A stretch of 34,179 bases of DNA from Desulfococcaceae bacterium HSG9 (GCA_030378005.1 JAUCGF010000132.1:1-34179), one strand, 5' to 3'. Counted from the stretch's first letter, positions 8,277-16,253 are shown. A program made the numbers and translations. The notes: generated from the sequence alone by a model not told the origin.

Positions 8277-9089
8277 CTATTCTCTTACGATACGGTTTTC
8301 GCCACATACTATTATTAATTCAGATTTCCCTGCCGGAAAGGCCAGCGTCATATTAAGTGACCGCCCCATTTCAGCGGCAAGGGATGTCGGTCTTGAGTTG
8401 CCGATCATCACTGGCAGACGCGCTCTGGCAGCTTTTTGAATCAATTCATAACTTATCCTTGAAGATAGAACCAGAACGCTGGCGTTAAACAGCTTTCTGG
8501 CCATAAAGGCTTTCCCGATTGCCTTATCAAGCGCGTTGTGTCGGCCTACATCTTCGGCAAAAGAGATCATTTCCAGCCGTTCGTCAAATATGATTGCAGC
8601 GTGTGAACCTCTGGTTCTTTGGTAGTATTTCTGGTTTTCGGAAAGCCCGTTAATGCAATCTGAAATACGGTCAATTTCAACCTCAAAGCCATTTTCCGCC
8701 GGAGTCAGTATCTGATAAAGGTCCTTAATCATCTCCTTACCGCATATACCGCAACTTGTTTGACTGACAAACCCCCTTCTGTCAAGAAGATTATGAATTT
8801 TTTCACGCCTTTCAGGTTTGAGCCGGATATCAATAACATTGGGATCAAGGTCTTTACAATATCCTATGGTCAGGAAATCGTCCGGAGAGTCCGCAATGCC
8901 CTCCCCAAGACAGAATCCTGCCGCATGAAACAACTCTTCGCCGGGGGTTCTCATAACCACAGTATAAGGTTTATCATCAATACGAATCAAAAGAGGTTCC
9001 TCTCCGATCAATTCGATAGAACTTGTCCGGCAGGCATCTTTTTTGCACCGAAGCACTTGATAAAATTCAGTGTTTTTTCCTGTACTCAA
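8277..9089 (-). CDS. fdhD: Formate dehydrogenase accessory sulfurtransferase FdhD
   Basis: A protein of 270 residues, full length. FdhD transfers sulfur from a cysteine desulfurase to the molybdenum or tungsten bis-MGD cofactor, making formate dehydrogenase active. The cysteine pair is CGIC at residues 113-116. Other family blocks are GFCLGEGI, AEDVGRHNALDKAIG at 178-192, VLSSRISYELIQKA and the C-terminal RPTSLAAEMGRSLNMTL. The start is a TTG with AGGAG upstream. No formate dehydrogenase gene is in the window. It lies 19 bp downstream of the metallo-hydrolase gene and may be co-transcribed with it and with etfBA. Confidence 0.93.
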   Translation of the reverse strand: MSTGKNTEFYQVLRCKKDACRTSSIELIGEEPLLIRIDDKPYTVVMRTPGEELFHAAGFCLGEGIADSPDDFLTIGYCKDLDPNVIDIRLKPERREKIHNLLDRRGFVSQTSCGICGKEMIKDLYQILTPAENGFEVEIDRISDCINGLSENQKYYQRTRGSHAAIIFDERLEMISFAEDVGRHNALDKAIGKAFMARKLFNASVLVLSSRISYELIQKAARARLPVMIGNSRPTSLAAEMGRSLNMTLAFPAGKSELIIVCGENRIVRE

Positions 9090-9108
9090 TTGTTTTCACT
9101 CCTTTTGG

Positions 9109-9999
9109 TTAAACCCCGGAATAAATCAGCTCAATCCAGCGGTCACTCTTGAAAATTCCATCATCCCAAGCCGCTTCAAGATCGGCCAGAGGTTTGGCGG
9201 CGGCGGCCTCTTGGGCGGTTTTTCCTTCCGCTTTAAGCTTTCGTAATCGTTCATAAGCGGTCTTGAGCATCTGGTGGTAATCAGCTAACTGTTTTTTATC
9301 ACTTAAAGGGCCGTGTCCCGGAATAATTTTCGTTTTGTCATCAGCCAGGGATAAAACCATACCCACGGCTTTAATCATCCCTTTAAGGGAACCGCCATGG
9401 TTCACATCAATAAATGGATAGAAACCATTGAAAAAGAAATCACCGGCGTGGATCACATTGGCCATTTTAAAATAGATAAAACTGTCACCATCGGTGTGGG
9501 CGTGAGGCACATGGGTAGCCCGGACGCTGTCTCCATTAAGATGAAAACTGATATCCTCAGAAAATGTCACAACAGGCAAGCCTTCCCGGGAAAGACCGGC
9601 CTGCTTCATATTGAATGCCTTGATAAAGGAGCCGTTGATCAGGCGATCTCGCACGTTATCGTGAGAGAAAATCAAGGTTCCTCCTTTGCCCAGCTTCTCG
9701 TTTCCGCCTGTGTGGTCGCCGTGGTAGTGCGTATTGATCATAAATTTAGGGTGACTGCCGCCGACCGATTTGATGCCCTCCACAATTTTTTCTGTCAGAG
9801 GAGCGAACTGATCGTCAATTAAAAATGTCCCATCCTCACCGATAAACACGCCGATATTGCCGCCTTTTCCCGGAATCATGTATATCTTTTCAGCAACCGG
9901 GACAAGGACAATTTTTTCGTCGGCCGATTGTCCGGGTGTTGCATAAGACATGAAACCTGCGATCAAAACATATAACACTAATAAATTTTTACCTTTCAT
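9109..9999 (-). CDS. Secreted metallo-beta-lactamase-fold hydrolase
   Basis: A protein of 296 residues with an N-terminal signal peptide (hydrophobic core about residues 6-20, cleavage probably after QSA at 26). The metal site is complete: HYHGDH at residues 91-96, the histidine in PHAHTDGDS (H168), D187 in HAGDFFF and H229 in PGHGP. The pattern fits the periplasmic MBL-fold hydrolases that include class B3 lactamases and many proteins of unknown substrate. A lactamase role is not supported beyond the fold. A strong AAGGAGG site precedes the ATG. It is first in the minus-strand run leading into fdhD and the etf genes. Confidence 0.88.
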   Translation of the reverse strand: MKGKNLLVLYVLIAGFMSYATPGQSADEKIVLVPVAEKIYMIPGKGGNIGVFIGEDGTFLIDDQFAPLTEKIVEGIKSVGGSHPKFMINTHYHGDHTGGNEKLGKGGTLIFSHDNVRDRLINGSFIKAFNMKQAGLSREGLPVVTFSEDISFHLNGDSVRATHVPHAHTDGDSFIYFKMANVIHAGDFFFNGFYPFIDVNHGGSLKGMIKAVGMVLSLADDKTKIIPGHGPLSDKKQLADYHQMLKTAYERLRKLKAEGKTAQEAAAAKPLADLEAAWDDGIFKSDRWIELIYSGV

Positions 10000-10400
10000 T
10001 TCTTACCTCCTTCTAAAGTTAAATTATGTTTAAATACGAAAAATTATGTCCGTTTTATAATCTTCTTGAGTTCGGCTTAACTTCTAAAATATAACTCAGT
10101 ATCCCTCCATGCCCTGATTTTGTCGATTCAACAGCAGCGTAGCAGCGACGATCCTTTTCCGACAGACTGTTATAAAAATTACGCATTTACTTTTCAATTT
10201 CCGAGGGTAAGCTTTTATTTTCATAGCTTGGAGAATAACCTGAATCATTCAAATATGCCAACAATTTATATTAAATTTTGTGTAGGCTCTATATACGTTA
10301 TCTCTCCATGCTCTGATTTTGTCACTTCAACAGCAGCGTAGCGGCGACGATCCTTTCCGACAGACTGTTATAAAAATTACGCATTTTTTGGCTTCGGCCA
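10000..10400. other. Gene-free stretch upstream of the metallo-hydrolase gene
   Basis: No convincing gene. It holds the direct repeat pair described separately and AT-rich sequence with the presumed promoter of the metallo-hydrolase operon near 10000-10100; no confident -35/-10 pair was picked. The short plus-strand open frame at 10120-10341 has no family resemblance and lies across one repeat copy. Confidence 0.6.
10103..10386. repeat. 85-bp direct repeat pair
   Basis: Copies at 10103-10188 and 10303-10386 share long identical blocks such as CAACAGCAGCGTAGC and GACAGACTGTTATAAAAATT, with a few substitutions and one indel, and are about 115 bp apart. They are not part of any gene. Only two copies are present and the spacer is longer than the repeat, so this is not a CRISPR. 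They could be the edges of a decayed insertion or a dispersed intergenic repeat. Confidence 0.75.
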
Positions 10401-10676
10401 TCAACTTAAATAAAAGCGAAGATTTACCGATGCGAAGGAGTTTTTAAAACCATCAGCATTAGTGCAATGACAGTTGCAAAAATTGATCATCAGGTATTCT
10501 TTTTGAATACCGCTTTTTTGAGGAACGACGATCAGATGCCCTTGTTCAGGCAATCCCTCTTTTAATATCGAATGCCGTATGCGATTGAATTCATCCAAAC
10601 CATATCTGAAAATGCTAACCGCTTTTCGGCCATGCTTTTTTATTTTGAATGACAGTGAGAGTAAAAAAAATATCAA
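10401..10676 (-). pseudogene. Possible C-terminal transposase scrap
   Basis: A 91-residue frame containing KKHGRKAVSIFRYGLDEFNRI near residues 12-33, which resembles the tail of some IS4-group transposases. The residues after it match nothing I recognise, there is no ribosome binding site and the segment overlaps none of the DDE core. It sits between the direct repeat pair and the end of the glycerate kinase gene. If real, it is a short relic; it may also be a chance frame. Confidence 0.3.
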
Positions 10677-10685
10677 TTCATGTAC

Positions 10686-12068
10686 TCAGCGCACCAGCAT
10701 CAAGCGCACATCCATAACATTTGTACCGGTTGGACCTGTCATCAGCAAATCACCCGTCTTTTTGAAAAAAGAATAGGCATCATTATTTGATAAATAGCGT
10801 AATGCAGGCGCATTAACCGCTTCGCCGCGTTTCACCGTCAAAGGATCAACGATAGCGCCGGCCGCATCGGTGGGGCCATCATCGCCATCCGTGCCGCCAC
10901 TGAGAATCGCCACCCGCGCGGGCAGTTCCGTAATGTCTAAAGCCGCAGCCAGGCAAAATTCCTGATTGCGTCCACCGCGCCCTTGGCCTTGAAGTGTAAC
11001 TGTGGTTTCACCGCCTGAGATGATACACGCTGGCGGTGTAATCGGATGGCCGGTCTTGATAATCTCTTTGGCAATGGCGCTATGCGCACGCGCAACCTCT
11101 TTAGTTTCACCTTCTATCATAGATGACAAAATCAGAGTGTTATAACCGAGACGGATGGCCTGTTCCCGGGCTGCTTCCAGCGCTAAAATATTGCTTCCGA
11201 TAATATAATGATAAACCTTCTCAAATTCGGCCGCGCCCGGTTTGGGTGTTTCCGCGATTTTGCCATTAAAGCCGTCAGTTAAGTGGGTTTTAATTGTTTC
11301 AGGAATGTTGTGTAAGTGGTATTTATCTAAAATATCAAGTGCCTGCTGATAAGTGGAACAATTGGGTGTAAACGGTCCGGAAGCGATAACATCCGTTTTA
11401 TCGCCCACAACATCCGATAACATCAGATTGACCACCGTGGCCGGATGCGCCGTCCGTGCCATCAGACCGCCTTTAGCTGCGGATATATGCTTTCTTAACG
11501 TGTTAATTTCATCAATACCGGCTCCGCAAGCAAGCAGGCGGCGCGTCAGTTCCTGTTTCTCGGCGAGTATGATATTTGAGCATGGCTTCACAAGCAAGGC
11601 CGAACCGCCTCCTGAAATGAGCGAAAACAATAGATCGTCAGCATTCGCGGATTCTAAGAGTTGAAGAATCTGAGCGGTTCCCTGTACACCGTTTTTATCC
11701 GGCAACGGGTGTCCCGCTTCAACAATTCGGGTGAATTTGAGCGGTTGCGTAAAGCCGTACTTGACATTGATCAAACCGCTATGAATGCGATTTCCCAACA
11801 ATTCCTCTATTGCCCTGGCCATCGCGGCTGTGGCCTTGCCGCCACCCATCAGGAAAATCCGTTCATATTGATTTAAATCAAGCGTAACTGTATCGGCTTG
11901 TGAGCGTCCTAAAATAAGTTTGGCACCATCTGTGCGCACAAATCGCTTGACCGCTTTTTGCGGATTCACCGCTGCCACAGCACTGTTAAAAATGGCCGCC
12001 GCTTCGGAGCGCATCTGGCCTAACAGGTTGTCAACGACGCTGTTTTCTTTCTTCATTATTGTTTTCAT
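10686..12068 (-). CDS. Glycerate 2-kinase (MOFRL/DUF4147 family)
   Basis: A protein of 460 residues, full length for class II glycerate kinases, which phosphorylate D-glycerate to 2-phosphoglycerate in the cytoplasm. Visible blocks are FLMGGGKATAAMARAIEELL near residues 72-91, EAGHPLPD, SLISGGGSALL, a C-terminal MOFRL domain with GRGGRNQEFCLAAAL, SGGTDGDDGPTDAAGAI and the final TGPTGTNVMDVRLML. Two in-frame ATGs lie at codons 1 and 5, neither with a strong Shine-Dalgarno, so the exact start is uncertain. It belongs functionally with the hydroxypyruvate reductase gene 1.5 kb upstream on the same strand. Together they take hydroxypyruvate to 2-phosphoglycerate, feeding serine-derived carbon into central metabolism. 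It ends in a TGA stop. Confidence 0.9.
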   Translation of the reverse strand: MKTIMKKENSVVDNLLGQMRSEAAAIFNSAVAAVNPQKAVKRFVRTDGAKLILGRSQADTVTLDLNQYERIFLMGGGKATAAMARAIEELLGNRIHSGLINVKYGFTQPLKFTRIVEAGHPLPDKNGVQGTAQILQLLESANADDLLFSLISGGGSALLVKPCSNIILAEKQELTRRLLACGAGIDEINTLRKHISAAKGGLMARTAHPATVVNLMLSDVVGDKTDVIASGPFTPNCSTYQQALDILDKYHLHNIPETIKTHLTDGFNGKIAETPKPGAAEFEKVYHYIIGSNILALEAAREQAIRLGYNTLILSSMIEGETKEVARAHSAIAKEIIKTGHPITPPACIISGGETTVTLQGQGRGGRNQEFCLAAALDITELPARVAILSGGTDGDDGPTDAAGAIVDPLTVKRGEAVNAPALRYLSNNDAYSFFKKTGDLLMTGPTGTNVMDVRLMLVR

Positions 12069-12317
12069 TGACTTTTTATCATCGCCTTATTTATAAAGGG
12101 ATGTCTGCACCAAAACAACGCAAAGAAAGCGTAGTAGAAGGTGTGAGTGTAATTTTGTTTTAATAGGGTGAAGAATAAATCCCTACCATTGAGAATTCTT
12201 ATATTAACGTAAGTTCGACTTACCATCCAAATTTGTAATAAAATGCTTTTTACAATTATGATTCCCGTCCATTGGGGCGAAAAATTTCATTAAAAAATAC
12301 CATGATTATTCGGAAAT
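12069..12317. other. Intergenic region upstream of glycerate kinase and of the duplicated segment
   Basis: No gene is visible. It is AT-rich and should contain the divergent promoters for the glycerate kinase gene and the DUF4198 region. A small dyad, GTAAGT-TCG-ACTTAC, lies at 12209-12223 and could be a protein-binding site. Nothing else stands out. Confidence 0.4.
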
Positions 12318-12417
12318 TGCAATAAATATGATTCATCACTTACGAATTAAAGGTTGCATTTGATTGTGTAAATCGGTTATTTTCCATATAAAACATGGAA
12401 AGACAAAATGGGGTAAA

Positions 12418-12582
12418 ATGCAAAAATGTATTAACTGCGGTTGTGGGTTTATTATTTTATTTTTTTTGATTTCTTATTCAGCGTGGGCGCATTATGGTAT
12501 GGTTATTCCATCCGATTCTATGGTGATGCAGGGAGAAGGCAAAACCGTAACCTTGCTGCTTTCATTTTCGCATCTGCAATAA
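12418..12582 (+). pseudogene. Truncated duplicate of the DUF4198 exported protein (signal peptide plus about 30 residues)
   Basis: A 54-residue frame starting at the ATG homologous to the full gene's start. It has the same signal peptide and mature start (SAWA then HYGMVIPSDSMVMQG), then LLLSFSHLQ and a TAA formed at the duplication junction. Differences from the full copy include KCINCGC for KYISGGC at the N-terminus. The ribosome binding site GGGGT is weaker than in copy 2. It could still make a short exported peptide with an N-terminal histidine, but is most simply a by-product of the tandem duplication. Confidence 0.75.
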
Positions 12583-12620
12583 ATATGATTCATCACTTAC
12601 AAATTAAAGGTTGCATTTGA

Positions 12621-12658
12621 TTGTGTAAATCGGTTATTTTCCATATAAAACATGGAAA
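12621..12658 (+). promoter_or_regulatory. Candidate sigma70-type promoter with overlapping dyad
   Basis: TTGTGT at 12621-12626 and TATAAA at 12644-12649 are 17 bp apart, 27 bp before the DUF4198 start codon. An inverted repeat TTTCCAT-N7-ATGGAAA at 12638-12658 covers the -10 element, the usual place for a repressor operator. The same arrangement is kept in the upstream duplicate (dyad 12381-12401, TATAAA 12387-12392). The -35 match is weak; the assignment is by eye. Confidence 0.45.
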
Positions 12659-12675
12659 GATAAAAGGGGGGTGAA

Positions 12676-13455
12676 ATGCAAAAGTATATTAGCGGCGGTT
12701 GTGGGTTTATTATTTTATTTTTTTCGATTTCTTATTCAGCGTGGGCGCATTATGGTATGGTTATTCCATCCGATTCTATGGTGATGCAGGGAGAAGACAA
12801 GACCGTAACCTTGCTGCTTTCATTTTCGCATCCGTTTGAAAGGCACGGTATGGAACTGGTTAAACCCAAAATTTTTAACGTAGCTACCGGCGGCAACATG
12901 AAAAATTTGCTAGACGGATTGAAAGCGGTCAAAATAATGGGCGGTAAGGGTTGGCAAACAAATTATAAAATGCAACGTCCCGGTGTTTACATTTTTATTA
13001 TGGAGCCTGAGCCGTATTGGGAACCGGCTGAAAACCGTTTTATCATTCATTATACCAAAACGGTTGTAGCGGCCTTTGGTGATGATGAGGGATGGGATAC
13101 CGAAAGCGGCCTGAAAACCGAAATCGTTCCTTTGACCAAACCTTTCGGGCTTTACACAGGCAACGTGTTTCAGGGAATTGTAAAGCTGAATGGCCGGCCA
13201 GTTCCTTACGTTCAGGTAGAGATCGAATATTATAATGCTGACGGCCTGTCCGAAGCACCGACAGATTATATGGTTACTCAGTCTGTCAAGGCTGACGGCA
13301 ATGGTGTTTTCACTTATGCTGCTCCCAAAGATGGATGGTGGGGATTTGCGGCTTTAAATTCCGCCGATTTTAAATTGAAACATAACGGCCAGGATAAAGA
13401 CGTGGAACTGGGTGCAGTGATATGGGTTCAATTTCATAATTGGAAAATGAAATAA
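12676..13455 (+). CDS. Exported DUF4198 protein (NikK/CbiK-like nickel/cobalt-uptake-associated family)
   Basis: A protein of 259 residues with a signal peptide ending SAWA at residue 24, giving a mature protein that begins H25-Y-G-M-V-I-P-S. The AH(F/Y)xMxIP start followed by beta-rich sequence and a second Ig-like domain (LTKPFGLYTGNVFQGIVKLNGRPVP onward, near residues 153-180) is typical of DUF4198. Members of this family often accompany nickel or cobalt ECF transporters. No transporter gene is next to it here, so a role in metal uptake is only an inference from the family. GGGGGGTG is the ribosome binding site. It is the only plus-strand gene between two minus-strand glycerate-pathway genes, and its 5' end is tandemly duplicated. 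Confidence 0.8.
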   Translation: MQKYISGGCGFIILFFSISYSAWAHYGMVIPSDSMVMQGEDKTVTLLLSFSHPFERHGMELVKPKIFNVATGGNMKNLLDGLKAVKIMGGKGWQTNYKMQRPGVYIFIMEPEPYWEPAENRFIIHYTKTVVAAFGDDEGWDTESGLKTEIVPLTKPFGLYTGNVFQGIVKLNGRPVPYVQVEIEYYNADGLSEAPTDYMVTQSVKADGNGVFTYAAPKDGWWGFAALNSADFKLKHNGQDKDVELGAVIWVQFHNWKMK

Positions 13456-13469
13456 CCAGTTTCAACGTC

Positions 13470-13586
13470 TCATTGATGATGCTTCAAAAAAGTTGCTGTC
13501 CAATCGTCCTTAATATTATCGGAGCCGTCAATCCATAAGTTTTCATGCTTATCGTCGTGGATACCCGGAGTTATTGTCATTTCCAT
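13470..13586 (-). CDS. Possible small protein downstream of hydroxypyruvate reductase
   Basis: A 38-codon frame starts one base after the hydroxypyruvate reductase stop and ends in TGA. The peptide is acidic and rich in D, H and W (GIHDDKHENLWIDGSDN) with no hydrophobic segment. The close coupling to the preceding stop is the only support. There is no good ribosome binding site and no family is recognised. It may be the leftover 3' end of another gene. Confidence 0.25.
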   Translation of the reverse strand: MEMTITPGIHDDKHENLWIDGSDNIKDDWTATFLKHHQ

Positions 13587-13587
13587 A

Positions 13588-14727
13588 TTAATATTCGGGT
13601 ATTCCCAACGCTTGAGCATTTAGAACACTAGGTGCCGCCGCAGGCGCGGTTCCCTCAAGAAATGGAGTAATATCCGGTTTTTGCCAAGCGGGACAGCCCA
13701 TTAAAAGGGCTGATACGTTAGCGGCCGCCAGGGTGGCCATACCTTGGCGTGTCCAGCTCGTTGCAGATGCAATATGGGGAACAATAACGACGTTATTTAG
13801 ATGGGTCAATCCCGGCTGCATAGCCGGTTCCTCTTCAAATACGTCCAAAGCGGCGCGAAAATCAGGATTTTTCAGACAATGGGCCACCAAGGCGGCTTCG
13901 TCAATCACCGGTCCGCGGCTTGTATTTATCAAAAGCGCATCAGGTTTCATCATTGCCAGGCGTTCAGCGTTGATCAAATGGTGGGTTGTATCATCTAACA
14001 CGGTATGGACGCTGACGCAGTCGGCTTCTTGCAACAATTCTTCGAGTGTGGCTGCTCGTTTGCAGGTTACAGGCGCCAGGCCCTGTGATTTGAGAAATTC
14101 ACTGTAAGCGCTGACATATTTTTCCAGATCGCTGGCAGCACACGGATCATAGTAAATCAGATTCATTTTATGGCCTTCGACCATCATACGCGCGTATGCC
14201 GCGCCAATGCGGCCGGCACCGATAACTCCGACGGTTTGGCGCCATAAAAGCGAACCTAAAAAAAGTGTGGGCAGCCATCCCTTGTAATGTCCGCCGCGCA
14301 GAAATCTTTCAGATTCCCCCACGCGCCGCGCCGCCGCAAAGGTCAAAGCCACCGCCATTTCAGCCGTGGTTTCGGTGAGTACTCCGGGTGTGTTGCCCAC
14401 CGGGATCCCATGAGCGGTAGCGGCGTCAATGTCCACATTGTTATAACCTACGGCGTAATTGCTGTAGGCGCGGCCGCCGGCCGCTTTTAGCGCTGCGAAC
14501 AGTTCATTTCCCCAAGTTTCCGTCAACTGGCCGATGGCAGCATCACATTGCGCACCCATAGCTGTTTTAATTTCCAGCGTACTTAATACTTCCGCAGATG
14601 TGCAAATTTCAACACGGCAATCCGCGGCAGTCAGAATTTCCAGCCATCGTTCGCCAGGCAACTCTTTGGTAACAATGACGCGCTGGTGTCCTGAAGAATT
14701 ATGAATACGCCATTTTGCAGATTCCAT
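13588..14727 (-). CDS. Hydroxypyruvate reductase, plant HPR1-like D-2-hydroxyacid dehydrogenase
   Basis: A protein of 379 residues from the ATG at 14725-14727, chosen because AGAGGTG lies just upstream; the longer frame would start at a GTG inside that site. It reduces hydroxypyruvate to D-glycerate (and usually glyoxylate to glycolate) with NAD(P)H. Visible are the Rossmann motif GVIGAGRIGAAYA, the catalytic Arg in NTSRGPVIDEAAL, Glu in DVFEEEP and His in VPHIASAT. The match to plant peroxisomal HPR1, as I recall it, is unusually close throughout: AVGYNNVD, VGNTPGVLTETTAE, GWLPTLFLG, YARMMVEGHKMNLIYYD and the MATLAAANV end. It includes the HPR1-specific insert with LEKYVSAYSEFLKSQG. It pairs functionally with the glycerate 2-kinase gene nearby. 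Confidence 0.88.
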   Translation of the reverse strand: MESAKWRIHNSSGHQRVIVTKELPGERWLEILTAADCRVEICTSAEVLSTLEIKTAMGAQCDAAIGQLTETWGNELFAALKAAGGRAYSNYAVGYNNVDIDAATAHGIPVGNTPGVLTETTAEMAVALTFAAARRVGESERFLRGGHYKGWLPTLFLGSLLWRQTVGVIGAGRIGAAYARMMVEGHKMNLIYYDPCAASDLEKYVSAYSEFLKSQGLAPVTCKRAATLEELLQEADCVSVHTVLDDTTHHLINAERLAMMKPDALLINTSRGPVIDEAALVAHCLKNPDFRAALDVFEEEPAMQPGLTHLNNVVIVPHIASATSWTRQGMATLAAANVSALLMGCPAWQKPDITPFLEGTAPAAAPSVLNAQALGIPEY

Positions 14728-14815
14728 GATAAACACCTCTTTAGAACTTTTTGAAGGTAAATCAGCTTGAATGTCAAATTGGAATCAGTCCGCACCTGTG
14801 GTGATGTCTTATAAA

Positions 14816-16120
14816 TTAATCTGAAACCATTTCATCCATTAAAGACTGACGATATTTTTTAAGAGATTTCTGATAAAAAATGCCCAATTGTTTCAATGCC
14901 ACTCCCCAGCTATTCAACGCTTCTTTATGATTTGGATGATATTGTAATGCATCTTCATATTTGATAATAGCGTCCTGATGGCGTTCCAATGCGTTTAATG
15001 CCATTCCCCAGTTGTACAAAATATCAGCGTCATGCGGTTTGAATTTAACAGCTTTGCGGTAGTTGTCGATTGCCGCCTGATACTGGCCGAGTTTTTTTAA
15101 TGCCACTCCCCAGTTATTCAAGGCACTGGCATGATCCGGCTGAAGTCTGACAGACTCTTTATATTTGGCGATGGCGTCTTTATAGTGACCCAACGCATTT
15201 AACGTTACGCCCCAATTGAACCAGATATCGGCATGGCCGGCATTGGCTTGTACGGCCTTTTTGTATTTATCAATGGCATCTTCATAGCGGCCCTGCATAT
15301 TTAAAACCACGCCCCAATTACTCCAGGCATTGGCATCATCAGGATTATATTTAATTGCTGCCTGAAATTTATCTGCCGCTTCGTTTAAACGGTTTAATTT
15401 ATTTAAGGCCGCTCCCTGATTATTCAAAATGTCCGCCCGTTGCGGTTCTATATGCAGCGCCTTTTCATATTTGGCTATGGCCTGATCATAATGCCCGGCT
15501 TTGTTTAAGACAACGCCCCAGGCGTTCCAGGAATCGGCATGATCAGGATTTTTTTTTATAGCAGTCTCAAATTTTTGAATGGCGTTGTTATATTTTCCGG
15601 TTTTACCTAAAAGGATTCCCCAATTGCACCAGGCATAATAAAATTCGGGATTCGCTTCGGTTGATCGTTTATAAGCTTCACCAGATTGTTCATATTTTTG
15701 CGTAAGATAGTATATATTGCCGATATAAAACCAATTTTGGGATTTATCAGCACCGCTCTTTTCTCCCTGTTTTTTTAATAGATGGATAGCGTCTTCATAC
15801 CGTTTTTCCATAAATGCCAGAAGACCCTGATCAAATTCGGAGCCTTGGCGGAGATAATTGGTCAGTTTTGTGAATGTAATATCTTTTTTGCGGGCAAGTT
15901 CTTTGAACTTGGCAGGTTGCGGCGGCGGTTCTATGGACGCCAGCGTGTGCATCACTTCATTGACCAGTTTTTCAAGGCTAAGTTGATAGCTTTTTCCCAC
16001 CACGGCAATGATGCCTAAGATGATTAACAAAATGCCAAAGATGATGCGATAACGCCGATACATCGCGGCCGCAAGGCCGAATCCGAACATTAACACAACT
16101 ATTGCTGTCCAGTTTACCAT
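14816..16120 (-). CDS. Membrane-anchored TPR-repeat protein
   Basis: A protein of 434 residues. Two hydrophobic helices at about residues 4-20 and 27-42 form an N-terminal hairpin anchor. A linker follows, then about nine consecutive 34-residue TPR units from about residue 95 to 415, with the repeated core NWGVxLxxxGxYxxAIxKY. TPR arrays bind other proteins; no enzymatic motif is present, so the role is probably scaffolding. It follows the SPFH gene on the same strand, separated by a 40-bp palindrome. The start ATG has no strong Shine-Dalgarno, but the reading frame begins directly with the membrane helix. Confidence 0.85.
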   Translation of the reverse strand: MVNWTAIVVLMFGFGLAAAMYRRYRIIFGILLIILGIIAVVGKSYQLSLEKLVNEVMHTLASIEPPPQPAKFKELARKKDITFTKLTNYLRQGSEFDQGLLAFMEKRYEDAIHLLKKQGEKSGADKSQNWFYIGNIYYLTQKYEQSGEAYKRSTEANPEFYYAWCNWGILLGKTGKYNNAIQKFETAIKKNPDHADSWNAWGVVLNKAGHYDQAIAKYEKALHIEPQRADILNNQGAALNKLNRLNEAADKFQAAIKYNPDDANAWSNWGVVLNMQGRYEDAIDKYKKAVQANAGHADIWFNWGVTLNALGHYKDAIAKYKESVRLQPDHASALNNWGVALKKLGQYQAAIDNYRKAVKFKPHDADILYNWGMALNALERHQDAIIKYEDALQYHPNHKEALNSWGVALKQLGIFYQKSLKKYRQSLMDEMVSD

Positions 16121-16182
16121 TATGAAAAGTCAGAAGGCTATGCCTCCGGTCTCAGGTTTTGAGGCAGATCCTATTCCGTTTG

Positions 16183-16222
16183 TTTAAGAAATCAGGTTTT
16201 TGCAAAAACCTGATTTCTTAAA
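16183..16222. terminator. 40-bp perfect palindrome between SPFH and TPR genes
   Basis: The sequence reads the same on both strands over 40 bp, with half-site TTTAAGAAATCAGGTTTTTG, and would form a very stable hairpin. It lies 32 bp downstream of the SPFH gene stop and 62 bp upstream of the TPR gene start. A classic U-run does not follow on the minus strand, so it may be a processing or attenuation hairpin, or a copy of a dispersed palindromic repeat, rather than a simple rho-independent terminator. Confidence 0.55.
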
Positions 16223-16253
16223 TAGCGGTGAACAAAATATTCTTGCTACTGAT

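Larger units (their letters stand above)
12318..12832 (+). repeat. 257-bp tandem duplication of promoter and 5' end of the DUF4198 gene
   Basis: Copy 1 is 12318-12574 and copy 2 is 12575-12832, directly abutting at a CATC/TGCAAT junction. Identity is high, with scattered substitutions and a one-base indel just before the start codon. Each copy carries the leader, the promoter candidate, the dyad, the ribosome binding site and the first 52 or so codons including the signal peptide. Copy 2 runs into the full gene. Copy 1 is cut after the LLLSFSH segment. Confidence 0.92.

Noticed and set aside
10103..10386. Possible CRISPR-like repeats
   Set aside because: Only two copies, long and unequal spacing, no cas genes.
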